Positions 33,956-45,600 of a stretch of 64,000 bases of DNA are shown piece after piece. The stretch is from contig CM042087.1 of the NCBI GenBank assembly GCA_023512835.1, positions 18,260,853-18,324,852 on the forward strand, given 5' to 3'. The notes under the pieces were generated by a model. That model saw nothing but the letters and a program-made list of their open reading frames with translations. It searched no databases and was not told where the DNA came from. The DNA is from Taxillus chinensis. Taxonomy: Eukaryota; Streptophyta; Magnoliopsida; Santalales; Loranthaceae. A program made the translations under genes and the position numbers. Within the stretch, counting starts at the first letter, position 1; every line of letters starts with the position of its first letter.

Positions 33956-34701
33956 TGTTGGATAATATAATAGTTTATGCTGATTTAAAAAAACTAAATA
34001 CAAGAATACAAACTACATCTGAAAACACATACAATAAAATTCCAAAGAATTAAATACTTACAAGTAAGTTCTAGAATTAAATTAATTGAAACGTTGAATC
34101 AAATCTAGTGTTTGACACTATCTCCTTAAGACAAAATATGCCCCTCCACTGGTGCTTAAGGTTGTAAATGGTAGTTGCCTCCCAGGATAATTTGATTCTT
34201 CAATTATAAAAGCAAGCACTGCAATCTATAATTATAGCAAACCAGAAGACAATATTTCTCTCTTTGTATATATGAATAGTACTAACTTGGAGGAAGGGAA
34301 AGAATTGATTGATTTGATGAATGATAGAATGGCCTATTTATAGATTCCTACATGACCCTTGATAATGACCCTAAGAGTTATTATTGATAACTTTTCATCT
34401 TAAAGGACATATTCCTTGGTAAAAGGTATGTCTAAGAGTTATCATTGATGGCTTTTCAACCTAAAGGATATACTTCTTGGTAAAAGGTGTGCCTATTTAT
34501 TTAAAAATAATCCTTTAAGGACACACCTATTGGTAATGGTGTATCTTTTCATGAAAGATAACGCTCCAAATGACACGCCTATTAGTAATGATTTACCTTT
34601 ACATGAAAAGGTAATACCCTAATGGACATATCTTTTGGTAATGATGTGTCTTTCCATGAAAAGGTGTTAACCTATTTAATTTTTCATTCAATAATCTAAC
34701 A
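33956..34701 (-). repeat. 5' LTR of C2
   Basis: 746 bases, nearly identical to 28519-29261. The 33800-33955 interval between it and gag is AT-rich leader without the usual TGGTATCAGAGC. Confidence 0.9.
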
Positions 34702-34706
34702 AAAAT

Positions 34707-35163
34707 ATAATAAAACAAAGATTTAAATTTTGATATGAAATGACAAAATTGTGTTAAGACAAATTGATAATAAGAACTAATTTACTTGTTTGTTGAAACA
34801 TAAAAAAACGTAATTAAGAAAATAAGTTTATAGTGGTTCCATCATCTTCTTAGTTTTAACCTTACTTGTAAGAACCTTATTGGGATCTTGGGAATATCAA
34901 ACACTATGCCCTACAAGACTCTCTTTCAGCACCCAATAATTTAAACTGGGCCTTCATCACTATTCCATCATATGACAAACCTATCTCCCGCCAACCAGCA
35001 CAAGTAAAGGATTTGGGTAGCACTTTTGGAACAAATCATAAACACACACCAACTCCGGTAGCAATACCAAAAGATTAGTAACATTGCCCATAATCACTAC
35101 AATAATGAAATATGATGAGATTTTGAACATGTGATCTCCCACCTCAAAATACATTGTGATTAC
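34707..35163. other. AT-rich intergenic DNA
   Basis: No gene or repeat recognised between the C2 target duplication and the family T LTR. Confidence 0.5.
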
Positions 35164-37581
35164 TATTGGACTTTATTTTGTTTGGATTAGACATGCTTGC
35201 TCGATATAGATTTTGTATATATTTGCTCATGCCATATATCTTGTTGAATATATCCATAAAAAAACCACCACTAAGGAGTCAATCCTAACTTTAAAGTTTG
35301 TATTAGACCTCATTTTGCACTAGATGGATACATTGTTATACTATATACTAGTAAGAAAGTCCAAAATTGAGAACCTCTTATATAAGCTCCTGAAGTGTCC
35401 CAAGGCCAACACCAGGTGATAGAAAATGAAATTTGGAGACTAATGTACTTGACCGTACTCAATTCTAACTTAAAACGAATAAGTTATGACTAAAACAAAT
35501 TTCATCGGAAAAAGTCAAACTTGCCAAAAGATAGTCAAATTGCCTAAAAAAGTGATCATGTGAAATTTTCCAAAACATCAATTCATGTGAACACGAGTCT
35601 TCTCAAACTATCCCCACAAAATGTCCTAATTTGTTATTTTTGGTGGGAATAAAAGGATAATTAAAAAAAGACTCCAAGACTCGAAGCCTTGAAACCTCCA
35701 AGTCTTTAGGCCTCGAAGCTCCAAATCCTTTGAGTCTTCAACCAATGAAGCCTTCGAGTTTTCAAGGGTTGACCTTCAACCCTTTGACTATTGACCTTTG
35801 ACCTTCGACCCTTCGACTTTTGACCTTCGGCCCTTCAACCTGCTGACACTTTGGCCCTTCGACCCTTCGATATTTGACTCTCATTGTTTGACCTTATATT
35901 TGCGAGCTTTTTCCTATGTAGTTCACGAGACTCGTCTTTATTAGCTAGCCATTTGTCGGAGATGCTTTTTAATGCCTGTCGGTCACATGTGCTCATACAA
36001 AAACAAAAAAACAATCATAGGTCGTCAGTCCACTCGACAAAAGATGGAATCTAAAAATAAAAAATACTGGCATTAACAATACAACATTAAATGCAGCAAT
36101 TAATGAGATGCAAACAACCTCTTTAAAAGCAACCCTTTATATCGCGAAGAAGAGCCCAAAAAAACTCCGACGCAAAATTGTTGTCATTCCCTCTAAAATT
36201 TCGCCCAACACAAAAAAAAAAGATAGCCACACAGTCTAATTTTTTCCCAATCCACCTCTCTCTTTGCCTTTTCAAACAACCATACACAAACTCTCTCCCA
36301 TCTCAAGTCTAAAATTTCTGAAACACTATTTCTACTTTTCCAGTTCTATTTTGTCTTTCTTCATCATCTTTCTAGTAAAAATATCAAAATCGTTTTTCCT
36401 TCCTTATTAAATTTCTTACAAATTGTGCAAAAAAACAAAAACAAAAAAGAGACTAAAAAAAGAGAAAGAAACAGATTCATATGCAATTTCGGCCAAAGGT
36501 ACTCAACTTTTGACCCAATTCCAACCGATTAGTCTTTGGAATCTTGCCCTTTCGCCAACGTTCCTACTATTGGAGTCCCAAGCCAAAACCAAAGCCGGTT
36601 TCCCTTTTATTTTGTTTTAATTGTTTTTATTTTATGTTAATTTTTATTTTATCTTTTATTTTATTTTCTTTAATTTTTTTGTTGTATTATTGTAATATTG
36701 TAATATGTAACAGTGAGTAAGAAAAAAACTAAAGTAAAAAAAATGAGAGAAAGAAAAAATAGAGGCGGTATTTTATTTGTGGATCTCACGATCACACACA
36801 TCACATTTATTTTGATTTGTGATTGCTTTTAATTTTTTTCATTATCTTAAAAAAACAAAAACAAAAAAACAAAAACATCATATTTTTAATATATGTTGAC
36901 TCATGATTTTTCAAACCACAAATATTATATTTATTATTTCTAATATATATTGGCACTTGATTTTTTGGTTATTTTTAAAATAAAATACAAGTATTTATTT
37001 TTAACATGTGTTAGCTCTTAATTTTAATCCTTGCAAAAACATAAAAAAATGGTTTCATTAATAAAAAACAAAAAAACACAGAAAAAGAACAAAAAAGAAC
37101 AAAAACAAAAAACAAAAAAATAAAAAATATTTTTCCAAAGGATTTTATTTTAAACTAAAATCTAGGATCTCTGTTTAACTTTAGTTTAAAACCAAAACCT
37201 TTAGAATCACCTTTAAAAGCTTAGGATAACTCGAATTTAATCTTAACTTTAATAAATAACTTAGCGAAATAAAAGACAGAATTTTAAGTTCTTAGGGAAA
37301 TAATAATGCCCTAGCCCAATCAAACTCAAACAAGCAGTGAAAACAAATAGAAATCTTCTCTTCCTAAGATAGGTATTGAAAGAGCGTTGTAGGGATGCTA
37401 ATCCTTCCCTACATGTAACCAACTCTCGAACTCTTCTTTGGTAATGTAGACCACATCATAGCTACTCAAGGTAGATAGGATATCCAAATGTATCCCAAAA
37501 ATAGTTGGTGACGACTCTATTTCTCACTTGGTTTCGATTGAGCCCATCCAAAATGAGCCTGGACGAAAACTAGTGATGACA
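35164..37581 (+). mobile_element. LTR of unclassified family T, copy A
   Basis: It aligns over its length with the bordered solo LTR at 48654-51366: GCTCATGCCATATATCTTG, CCAGGTGATAGAAAATG, the CTTCGACC-rich tract, GCCTGTCGGTCACATGTGCT, the AACAAAAACA-rich stretch, GGATGCTAATCCTTCCCTAC, GGACGAAAACTAGTGATGACA. The start is TATTGG instead of TGTTGG. The right flank is GTCGC and no matching left duplication is seen, so the left border has decayed or it was not a simple solo LTR. Its last 128 bases lie inside the palindrome's left arm. No coding region; lineage unknown. Confidence 0.75.
35690..35885. repeat. CTTCGACC/TTGACC-rich tract in family T LTR A
   Basis: Irregular repeats of CTTCGACCCTT, TTTGACC and CTCGAAGCC. 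The matching tract of copy B is 49130-49375. Confidence 0.75.
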
Positions 37582-38052
37582 GTCGCCTCCTAACAACATA
37601 CGACCCATAATGACGTTAGGCCTATAACATCCTATTGGTCCTTGAGAGCCTAGAGTGGGTTGAATAGCCACGCGAGTGGCCGGCCCAAGGCAGAGATCGG
37701 ACGTGGAAATGCGCCGGTAGACCAAAGAGCTCCATTCACCGAGGACAGACGGTTGAGCACGATCCATCGCGAAGCAGCCGGCCCAAGTCAGCGATCGAAC
37801 ATAGAAATGACATGGAAGCTTGAGGGAGAACGATCCACCACAAGCTATGGCGAGACCGCGCCCCACAGTGCCGGTATGTCCAGGCCCGCACGAAACGTAG
37901 AGAGATGGTACGTGTGCAGGAGACGGCCTCCAACCCACCCAAAGTAAGGATGAGGGCGGTAGCCAATGCTGAACTCGTTAAGGGATAGCCCCCCTCTGAC
38001 CTGAAGAAGAGTCAATAGGCAACGGGGAGCAGGAAACAGATCCGGGCCCTCC
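37582..38052 (-). other. GC-rich unrecognised block, left arm
   Basis: The mirror of about 47956-48427. It is much more GC-rich than its surroundings and contains an imperfect direct repeat: a GCCGGCCCAAGGCAGAGATC version and a GCCGGCCCAAGTCAGCGATC version about 96 bases apart. Open frames exist in both strands (for example 37570-37938, -), but none resembles a family I know. It may be further sequence captured with the PP2C fragment. Confidence 0.5.
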
Positions 38053-38271
38053 CCTACACCCTTGCGGCTAAGAACTGCCCTGGAGTCCCCGAGATAGCCA
38101 CATACAAAACGTCGTTAGAAATGGCACCTACTAGACAACACGACCCAACAGACGCGATCCGTGGCCATGCTAAACGATCGCTTCACCAAATGGAGAAACT
38201 CCTCCTCGGTGGCATCGAAAGCCTTCTTGATTACATCCGTCGACAACCCACCCTGCTCCATCGTGAACTCT
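38053..38271 (-). pseudogene. Protein phosphatase 2C exon fragment, left arm copy
   Basis: Reverse-strand counterpart of 47737-47955, described there. It carries the same one-base deletion at the start of the ANLGDSRAVL-equivalent segment, so the lesion predates the inverted duplication. The + strand frame 38121-38327 is its antisense shadow. Confidence 0.8.
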
Positions 38272-38606
38272 GCAACAAACCAAATCACAAACCCTACCCT
38301 GAACCCAAAAAAGTAGACGCGAATTAAAAATTGGAAACCAAAGTACTCAAAGGGGAGGCCAAGCGAAGTTGAAGAGACGTTTCCCGATGAAATTGAAAAA
38401 GGGACGGAAATTAATCTCGCTTGTGTTTGGGACGGAAATTAGTTCCGCTTTCTACAAAGTATGTAAATTTTAATTTTTTTTAAAATTAAAATTAAAATTT
38501 TGTTGGTTTGGGACGATTATCAAATTTATAAATTTTAGGGTATTTGAGGATGGTAAATTTTGTCCCTAATTTGGGACAATTAATAATCTATCACAATTTT
38601 AGTCTC

Positions 38607-39127
38607 AATAGCTTCTTTTTTTCGAAGATCTTCGTCTCTGGCACAATACTTATCTGGTTAAACAATAAAAACAGTTTGGAAGATAACCAGATAGTGAAAG
38701 TATTTTGTTTTATTATCAAAAGATAAATACAACAAAATAGTAACAGATTAAAGCTAATGAAGCTTTTCGATCTACTGTAAACTCTCTTATACTCTGTTTA
38801 CAATAACTCACACACTAGCCAATATGATCTCTAAAAGCTCTTGTACATGTATACGCATCTATGAAAATATACAAGTGTTAATATATGTAGCCATCCGTTA
38901 GAAAACATTCTTGGAACTTGTTCTTCCGAGCAATGTGCAGCATTGGCTGTTCTTCGAAAATCTCTCTGCCTTGATTGCTGCGGATGTGGAGCTCAAGATC
39001 TTGGGTCTTTAAACTTTGAATTACTTTGCATGATTCCAAGTGCAATTAAAGTCATGTCCACATATCTGTGTGATCCACGTGTAAGATGATTTAGGTTTTC
39101 AACGAGTTTGTCTTACATCGGGACAAG
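38607..39127 (-). mobile_element. Copia LTR fragment, left arm copy
   Basis: Mirror of 46880-47400. On the - strand it contains CTTACACGTGGATCACACAG, CTTGAGCTCCACATCCGC and TTATCTTTTGATAATAAAAC, homologous to the copia solo LTR at 15586-17108. Confidence 0.75.
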
Positions 39128-39146
39128 ATCTAAAACAGTGCAGGTG

Positions 39147-39420
39147 TGTTTCGTAAACAAAACTTCATAACCTTTGTTACACAATTGACTTATGTTCAAC
39201 AAGTTATGTTTGAGACCTTAAACAACCGACACGTTTTGAATTGAAATAGAGCCATTAGAGAGTGTACCTTTCCCAACAATCTTACCCTTTTTGTTATCCC
39301 CGAATGTGATAAATGAAGAGACAACCTCCCTTACTTCACTCAAAAGAGAGGCAGCATCTGTCATGTGTACGGAACAAGCACTGTCAAGATATCACTGGCT
39401 AGAATTGATCTTTTGTTTCC
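39147..39420 (-). pseudogene. Copia protease fragment, left arm copy
   Basis: Mirror of 46590-46865. The - strand encodes YLDSACSVHMTDAASLL and, after a stop, GLKHNLLNISQLCNKGYEV. See the right-arm entry. Confidence 0.75.
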
Positions 39421-39534
39421 TATAGCTGCTTCAGCTTCAGGTACCTGGTCCTACACAACAAGAAACTAAGTCTTGGGGGCCCAATATTGATTGGGCTTTG
39501 GGTAAGTGAAAGCTGCAGTTAACAATTTTGGTTT

Positions 39535-40409
39535 CTAGTAAGAAGGAGCAGTTTTAACTTGCCATGCTAATTTAGGTGAGCTAGTATTAGGTTGGCTAGC
39601 AAGGTTATCCTTTGAACTCATATAGGACTCTCCTTTCTTACTATTACCTTTGGTAGCTTTCTTAGGCACAGAATAAATAGTTTTCACAGGTTTAGACTTT
39701 GGTTTCTTTGGTGTGATAACCTGTGTGTGCCTAGTTTTCTTCTTCCTATCAGAGTTGTGATGTTGTAGATTATCATAAATGTTTAACTGCTTAAGGCGTA
39801 CCCTGATTTCTTTAATAAATTCATTCTTAAGACACTCAGGGTAGAATTTGCACTGATAGGAAAGGTGTCTAACTTCACAGCAGATGGGGCAGCTTATAGG
39901 TTTGGGTTGGACACGTTGTCTCAAGGGTTTTACTAGAGTGTTAAGAGGTTTCCTAGGCTTTCTTTCATATCCTAGACCATTCTTAATTCTACCACTAGGG
40001 ACAAACTTGGGCTAGGAGGATACAGCCTTGCTGGTTGAGTCAGTCTCAAAAGTAGTGGTGTATCTACTTGGGTTTGTCTCCAGGAATTACTACACCCTTA
40101 CCCTTGCGTTAGGATGTATAGGACAGGTTGACTAAAGGTTCAGCTTGCAGTTCTACCTCATCAACGGCTGCATCACTATCCTGAGATGCAACAGTACCCT
40201 GATCTGTAAGTTCGGGTGTTTCTAGCTTGGGTGGACTAGCAACAGCCATTGATACCTCCTTTGCACAATCAAGGAGCACACTGTCTATAGGAATAAAGCC
40301 TGCAAGACACTTGGTCTGGACAGGGTAAGTCTGAGCCTTGGCAATTTGGTCCTCTGAGAAACCTAGACCTAAGACAAGACCTTTCACATCTGGAGTTGTT
40401 CTAAAGTGG
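39535..40409 (-). pseudogene. Copia gag C-terminal part, left arm copy
   Basis: Two - strand frames, 40420-40109 and 39924-39535. The first encodes GLGFSEDQIAKAQTYPVQTK and FIPIDSVLLDCAKEVSMAVA and stays open, unlike the right-arm copy, which has a one-base deletion. The second holds the CX2CX4HX4C knuckle CPICCEVRHLSYQC, then a Lys-rich stretch ending LAWQVKTAPSY. This continues the gag whose N-terminal part lies in the spacer (42107-43269). Confidence 0.8.
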
Positions 40410-40414
40410 GCTGC

Positions 40415-42100
40415 TGTCACGCCCCCAAATCCCGGAAGGACCGGAACTAAGAGTGTGACTTCCCCATGCCTGCACCCGAAGGGTCAAGGGGTTGGTGACT
40501 AGCACCGATATGGACTACACATTGGGTGCTGTCCAAGATAAACCTGTACATTCATACATCAGGGGTGTCCTGTACATTCCCACATGCTATGAAGTTAAGG
40601 AAAATAATTTATTAATAACAGAGTCATGCTATAATTCCAATACAACTTCCACGGACCCTCGTCCGGATATTCAAATAATAAAATCAATCATGTTTTACAA
40701 AATCCATAAACCAAGTTATTACAAAATTTAAAACAAACAAAAAATTAGCTTTAGACCAGCCTCTAGTGAATGAGTCGATACCTGAAACATGTCAACAAAG
40801 TAGGGGTGAGCACAAATGCCCAGTAGGTGATCTCCATCTCCTCACCATCCTATAACATGAATTCCTAAGTCTACATGATCGGTGTATGCTTGTGCCAGTG
40901 TAGTGTCCTACTTTATCACAATGAGCTTACATTCAATCACAAAATATAATATCACACACATTACATTTCATTCATTAAGGGTACAAACCAAACAATCCAA
41001 CCATCCAGGAGATTCCCACATCCAGCTCCAAGGATCCCAGTCATTACCAGATAGCCATATGTGGGACTTGTGGTGTCCCTAACGACAACCTGCCACATAT
41101 GGGACCTCAGTTAACCAGCCACATAGGGGACCTGCGGCCTCTTGCCAGCCTAATATGGGACCTGCGGTTAACCCAACCAACTCCACCACCAATTCCACAT
41201 ATAATCAATTAATAGAATATTCCAATAGACAAAATTCAATACAACAACCTTATAAAATATTTAATTCATCAATCCGGCACTAACCACAAATAATATATAT
41301 AGATATACATACATATATAAATATTCATCAAACATCCAACACCTTAAATATCAATTAAGTAATATTAAGCTACGTACAAGTAACATTTAAATGCCAAATT
41401 TCTAACATTGAACTACAAACAATATTTCTAGTGTCAGACTATAAATATCAAGCCACAAACAATATTTCTAATAACAAACTATTAATGTCAAGCCTCCAAC
41501 AATATTTTAGATAATAAATTAATAATATCAAGCTTCAAGTAATACTTCATATTATTAAACTATAATATCAAACCCAAACACTATTTCATTATTAAACTAA
41601 CAATATCATAATTCTTGTTTGACCTTGCTATTGGAATGATATAAATGAATATGTTATTTTTACTACTAAATCAAATTAAATTAAATTTATCTATATATTT
41701 TGATAATTATTAAAACACACATATATAATACCATACACAACTTCATAATAATGCACGGATTTAATGCATGAATTTATTACCCACATATACTAACTATTGA
41801 CACGCACGACTTAATTCCCATAATCAATTAAGCCCCACTTTTTTTAAAATATTTGACACTAAAACAAAGATGCCCCTTTTCTTTCACTGCCACGAAACCA
41901 CGCATGTAAAGATGCCCCTTTTTTTGATTAAGAAAAAATTAAATTAAATAAAACAAAACCCTTGTGCTGCATTGGATCGAACGAATTGTGGAGGCAGGAA
42001 CGTATAGGCCGCCGCCCCCCGTCATGGAGACGCTAACCAGGCTATCATTCGACAGCCTGGTGTGCTGCTGCTGCCGCGTGGAAGAAACCAAGCCAACTGG
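40415..42100 (-). mobile_element. Truncated gypsy LTR, left arm copy
   Basis: On the + strand it begins TGTCACGCCCCCAAATCC and is preceded by GCTGC (40410-40414), the complement of the GCAGC target duplication seen on the right. It corresponds to 43911-45595, the last three quarters of the solo LTR. The first 641 bases of that LTR are missing here because the arm ends at 42100. The CCCATATGTGGGACCT-type words near 41040-41170 are short repeats. Confidence 0.85.
41964..42100 (+). other. GC-rich segment with open frame at the inner arm end
   Basis: In an AT-rich LTR this stretch is abruptly GC-rich. The + strand frame reads VEAGTYRPPPPVMETLTRLS, then FDSLVCCCCRVEETK. The mirrored copy is 43911-44047, - strand. 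I do not recognise the protein. It could be a captured host fragment or merely a GC-rich LTR module. The frame running to 42230 crosses the arm-spacer junction. Confidence 0.35.
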
Positions 42101-43910
42101 TGTCTCATCTATAAAGGAGATGAACAGATTCAGGACAACAAGATTTCCATGCTCAAACAGGAATATGAAGCCTTCCGATGTGAACCGAAGGAATCTTTGG
42201 ATAGTATATATAAATGGTTCACTGGTCTAATTTAACGGATGAAGACATACAATGTTGAGATCTCTCAGAAGTGATAAAATGACAAATTTCTAAGATCTCT
42301 ACCCTTGAGACTGCTGATAAAGACATCAGCCATCCGTCAGTTGAAGGAATGGAAGACTTGTGCCTTGGAAGCTCTTTATGGAGACCTCAAAACGTTTGAA
42401 ATACAAAAAGAAGAACTTGAGGCATTTGAGAACCCTTCCAAGAAAAAGGAGAAGTCTGTTGCCTTTAAAACTGCTGAATCTAGAAAACTATCTTCAGAGG
42501 AAGAAGAAGAAGATGCTAACGAGCTTGATACAGACAGCACCTCAGATCAAGAGGTAGCTTTTTTGATCAAGAAACTGCTGAAGAGAAGGGTGAACTACAA
42601 AAGGAAAGCTAGGCAATCATCCTCATCCTTTTCTAAGGGAAAAGATAAGGAAAAGTTGCAGTGTTATCACTGCAACAAGCCCGGACACTTTGCTGCCAAC
42701 TGTTATAAGCTGAAAAGGGAGAAGAAGGAGGCAACTGAGCAAAAGAAGAAGACCAAAGGTTCCTCAAACCGGAAGGATGACGAGAGGAAGAAGGATCTTA
42801 TCACCAACAAGTTCAACAGTGAAACTAAGGAAGAAGAAGAATCCTCAGATGAAGAAAAGAAGGAAAAAGGTCTTGTCTGCTTCATGACTGACAACTCACT
42901 TCCCATCAAGGTAAGAACTTATGACCAGCTCTATGCAGAATTTGAAGACACCTATAGAGCTCTTAAAGACATGGAGGAACAATTTCTCCCTATGAAAGCT
43001 GACAAAGAAAGATACTACTCTAAATTGAAAAGGCTTTCATGTGAATATAGAGACTCTATAGATGACTATGAAATAATAGAGAGAAGATTAAAAGCTGAAG
43101 TGAGTGAGATGAGAAGCATACACGATGATCTATTGGACAAAGCTGCTCAATTAAAAATAGCTAATAAAGACATTGATTTGCTTGAAAAGGAACTAAAAGA
43201 AACTAAAGCTGAACTGGAGAAACAAAGACAACTCAGTAAAAAGGGGCAAGATTCAGCTGAAATTGCAGCTATAAGGATCCGTATATGTGTTAGCATAACT
43301 TATAATCTATATTTGATGTTAAAAAAGTTACTTTGAGAATGTGGCCATTAATACGATCGTTTTGATAATATTTGGGCCTAATTTGAGGTCCAGAAGCCTC
43401 CAGGGGTTATTTAATAAATTTTGGGAGTTAAATTAAGAGTTAATAAGTGAAAATTTGAATTTTGAAGGGCTTTTTGGAAATTATTAAGGAATAGGACGAA
43501 TTTTAATTAAAAATAGGGTTTTAGGGTTTTATTATTTATTATAACTTTGTTTTGAGAAACCCTAGCCGTCGGAGGAGAGTTCTTAGTGTTCTTCGCGTTC
43601 TTCATCGTTCTTCGCCGATTCTAGACCGTTCCTGCGAGTTTAATCCCTTCGGAAGGCAAGAGGTAGGTGATTCTTGATTCCTTGTTATTCTATTGCACGA
43701 ACACAAACTGTTAGAATATATATTTACATAAACGTTTGGATATGTATGTATTTATATAAATATATTCATTTACGTGTATATACATATGGCTGGGCGATTG
43801 TTGTAGTGCGGCGTGATTCGACCGGTTCTGAATCATTGGACGAGCTACTGCACCTGTTATCCTTTTTATCATATTCTAATTAGTTATTATTAATTTCTAC
43901 CCGTACCAGG
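42101..43910. other. Spacer of the inverted repeat
   Basis: 1810 bases present once between the arms. It consists of copia gag (42107-43269) and the first 641 bases of a + strand gypsy LTR (43270-43910), which continues without a break into the right arm. Confidence 0.93.
42107..43269 (+). pseudogene. Copia gag N-terminal and central part
   Basis: Gag of a Sire/Maximus-like copia element in shifted frames. 42107-42330 gives MLKQEYEAFRCEPKESLDSI, NDKFLRSLP-type UBN2 segments with stops. The open frame from 42305 continues with LKEWKTCALEALYGDLKTFE, acidic stretches, a CCHC knuckle CYHCNKPGHFAANCY (about residues 118-132) and a long coiled coil from about residue 205 (YDQLYAEFEDTYRALKDMEE and on). 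At 43264 it reads SAEIAA; the next gag codons (HFRTTPDVKGLVLGLG) lie at 45601, beyond the nested solo LTR. The open frame runs on to 43336 only by reading into that LTR. The gag N-terminus and 5' LTR are missing at the 42100/42101 junction. Confidence 0.85.
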
Positions 43911-45595
43911 CCAGTTGGCCTGGTTTCTTCCACGCGGCAGCAGCAGCACACCAGGCTGTCGAATGATAGCCTGGTTAGCGTCTCCATGACGGGGGGCGGC
44001 GGCCTATACGTTCCTGCCTCCACAATTCGTTCGATCCAATGCAGCACAAGGGTTTTGTTTTATTTAATTTAATTTTTTCTTAATCAAAAAAAGGGGCATC
44101 TTTACATGCGTGGTTTCGTGGCAGTGAAAGAAAAGGGGCATCTTTGTTTTAGTGTCAAATTTTTTAAAAAAAGTGGGGCTTAATTGATTATGGGAATTAA
44201 GTCGTGCGTGTCAATAGTTAGTATATGTGGGTAATAAATTCATGCATTAAATCCGTGCATTATTATGAAGTCGTGTATGGTATTATATATGTGTGTTTTA
44301 ATAATTATCAAAATATATAGATAAATTTAATTTAATTTGATTTAGTAGTAAAAATAACATATTCATTTATATCATTCCAATAGCAAGGTCAAACAAGAAT
44401 TATGATATTGTTAGTTTAATAATGAAATAGTGTTTGGGTTTGATATTATAGTTTAATAATATGAAGTATTACTTGAAGCTTGATATTATTAATTTATTAT
44501 CTAAAATATTGTTGGAGGCTTGACATTAATAGTTTGTTATTAGAAATATTGTTTGTGGCTTGATATTTATAGTCTGACACTAGAAATATTGTTTGTAGTT
44601 CAATGTTAGAAATTTGGCATTTAAATGTTACTTGTACGTAGCTTAATATTACTTAATTGATATTTAAGGTGTTGGATGTTTGATGAATATTTATATATGT
44701 ATGTATATCTATATATATTATTTGTGGTTAGTGCCGGATTGATGAATTAAATATTTTATAAGGTCATTGTATTGAATTTTGTCTATTGGAATATTCTATT
44801 AATTGATTATATGTGGAATTGGTGGTGGAGTTGGTTGGGTTAACCGCAGGTCCCATATTAGGCTGGCAAGAGGCCGCAGGTCCCCTATGTGGCTGGTTAA
44901 CTGAGGTCCCATATGTGGCAGGTTGTCGTTAGGGACACCACAAGTCCCACATATGGCTATCTGGTAATGACTGGGATCCTTGGAGCTGGATGTGGGAATC
45001 TCCTGGATGGTTGGATTGTTTGGTTTGTACCCTTAATGAATGAAATGTAATGTGTGTGATATTATATTTTGTGATTGAATGTAAGCTCATTGTGATAAAG
45101 TAGGACACTACACTGGCACAAGCATACACCGATCATGTAGACTTAGGAATTCATGTTATAGGATGGTGAGGAGATGGAGATCACCTACTGGGCATTTGTG
45201 CTCACCCCTACTTTGTTGACATGTTTCAGGTATCGACTCATTCACTAGAGGCTGGTCTAAAGCTAATTTTTTGTTTGTTTTAAATTTTGTAATAACTTGG
45301 TTTATGGATTTTGTAAAACATGATTGATTTTATTATTTGAATATCCGGACGAGGGTCCGTGGAAGTTGTATTGGAATTATAGCATGACTCGTTATTAATA
45401 AATTATTTTCCTTAACTTCATAGCATGTGGGAATGTACAGGACACCCCCGATGTATGAATGTACGGGTTTATCTTGGACAGCACCCAATGTGTAGTCCAT
45501 ATCGGTGCTAGTCACCAACCCCTTGACCCTTCGGGTGCAGGCATGGGGAAGTCACACTCTTAGTTCCGGTCCTTCCGGGATTTGGGGGCGTGACA
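43270..45595 (+). mobile_element. Gypsy solo LTR with GCAGC target duplication, spans the inner arm boundary
   Basis: It begins TATAAGGATCCGTATATG (TG start mutated to TA) and ends TTTGGGGGCGTGACA. Both sides have GCAGC (43265-43269 and 45596-45600). Removing it rejoins the copia gag in frame (AEIAA to HFRTTPD). It carries GAGGTAGGTGATTCTTGATT at the probable U3/R-U5 transition and the conserved block (CACCTACTGGGCATTTGTGC, CTCACCCCTACTTTGTTG, TTTCAGGT, GGACAGCACCC, CACCAACCCCTTGACCCTTC). Bases 43911-45595 are also the inner part of the right arm. Confidence 0.93.
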
Positions 45596-45600
45596 GCAGC

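Larger units (their letters stand above)
28519..34701 (-). mobile_element. Full-length Ty1/copia element C2
   Basis: The LTRs are 28519-29261 and 33956-34701, both starting TGTTGGATAATATAATAG and ending TTCAATAATCTAACA. Target duplication AAAAT is perfect (28514-28518 and 34702-34706). The - strand encodes gag, protease, integrase, RT and RNase H in copia order. LTRs differ at roughly 15-20 positions by eye, so this is younger than C1. The expected tRNA-iMet PBS is not seen beside the 5' LTR. The polyprotein is broken by frameshifts near 32500 and stops near 31050-31310, 30670 and 30440. Confidence 0.95.
37454..42100 (+). repeat. Left arm of a 4.65-kb inverted repeat (palindrome)
   Basis: This arm is the reverse complement of 43911-48554. 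Paired positions sum to 86006-86011 all along, showing collinearity with only small indels. Differences seen by eye number about fifteen to twenty over 4.65 kb. The outer end begins CATCATAGCTACTC. The inner end is GCCAACTGG at 42100, after which the spacer reads TGTCTCATC. The arm contains, from the outside in: the family T LTR tail, a GC-rich block, a PP2C exon (-), an intron-like stretch, a copia LTR fragment, copia protease and gag (-), and part of a gypsy LTR. Confidence 0.96.

Noticed and set aside
35164..37581. LTR copy A as a clean solo LTR
   Set aside because: The left flank (ATTAC) and right flank (GTCGC) do not match, and the terminal TG is lost. It is kept as an LTR of uncertain status.
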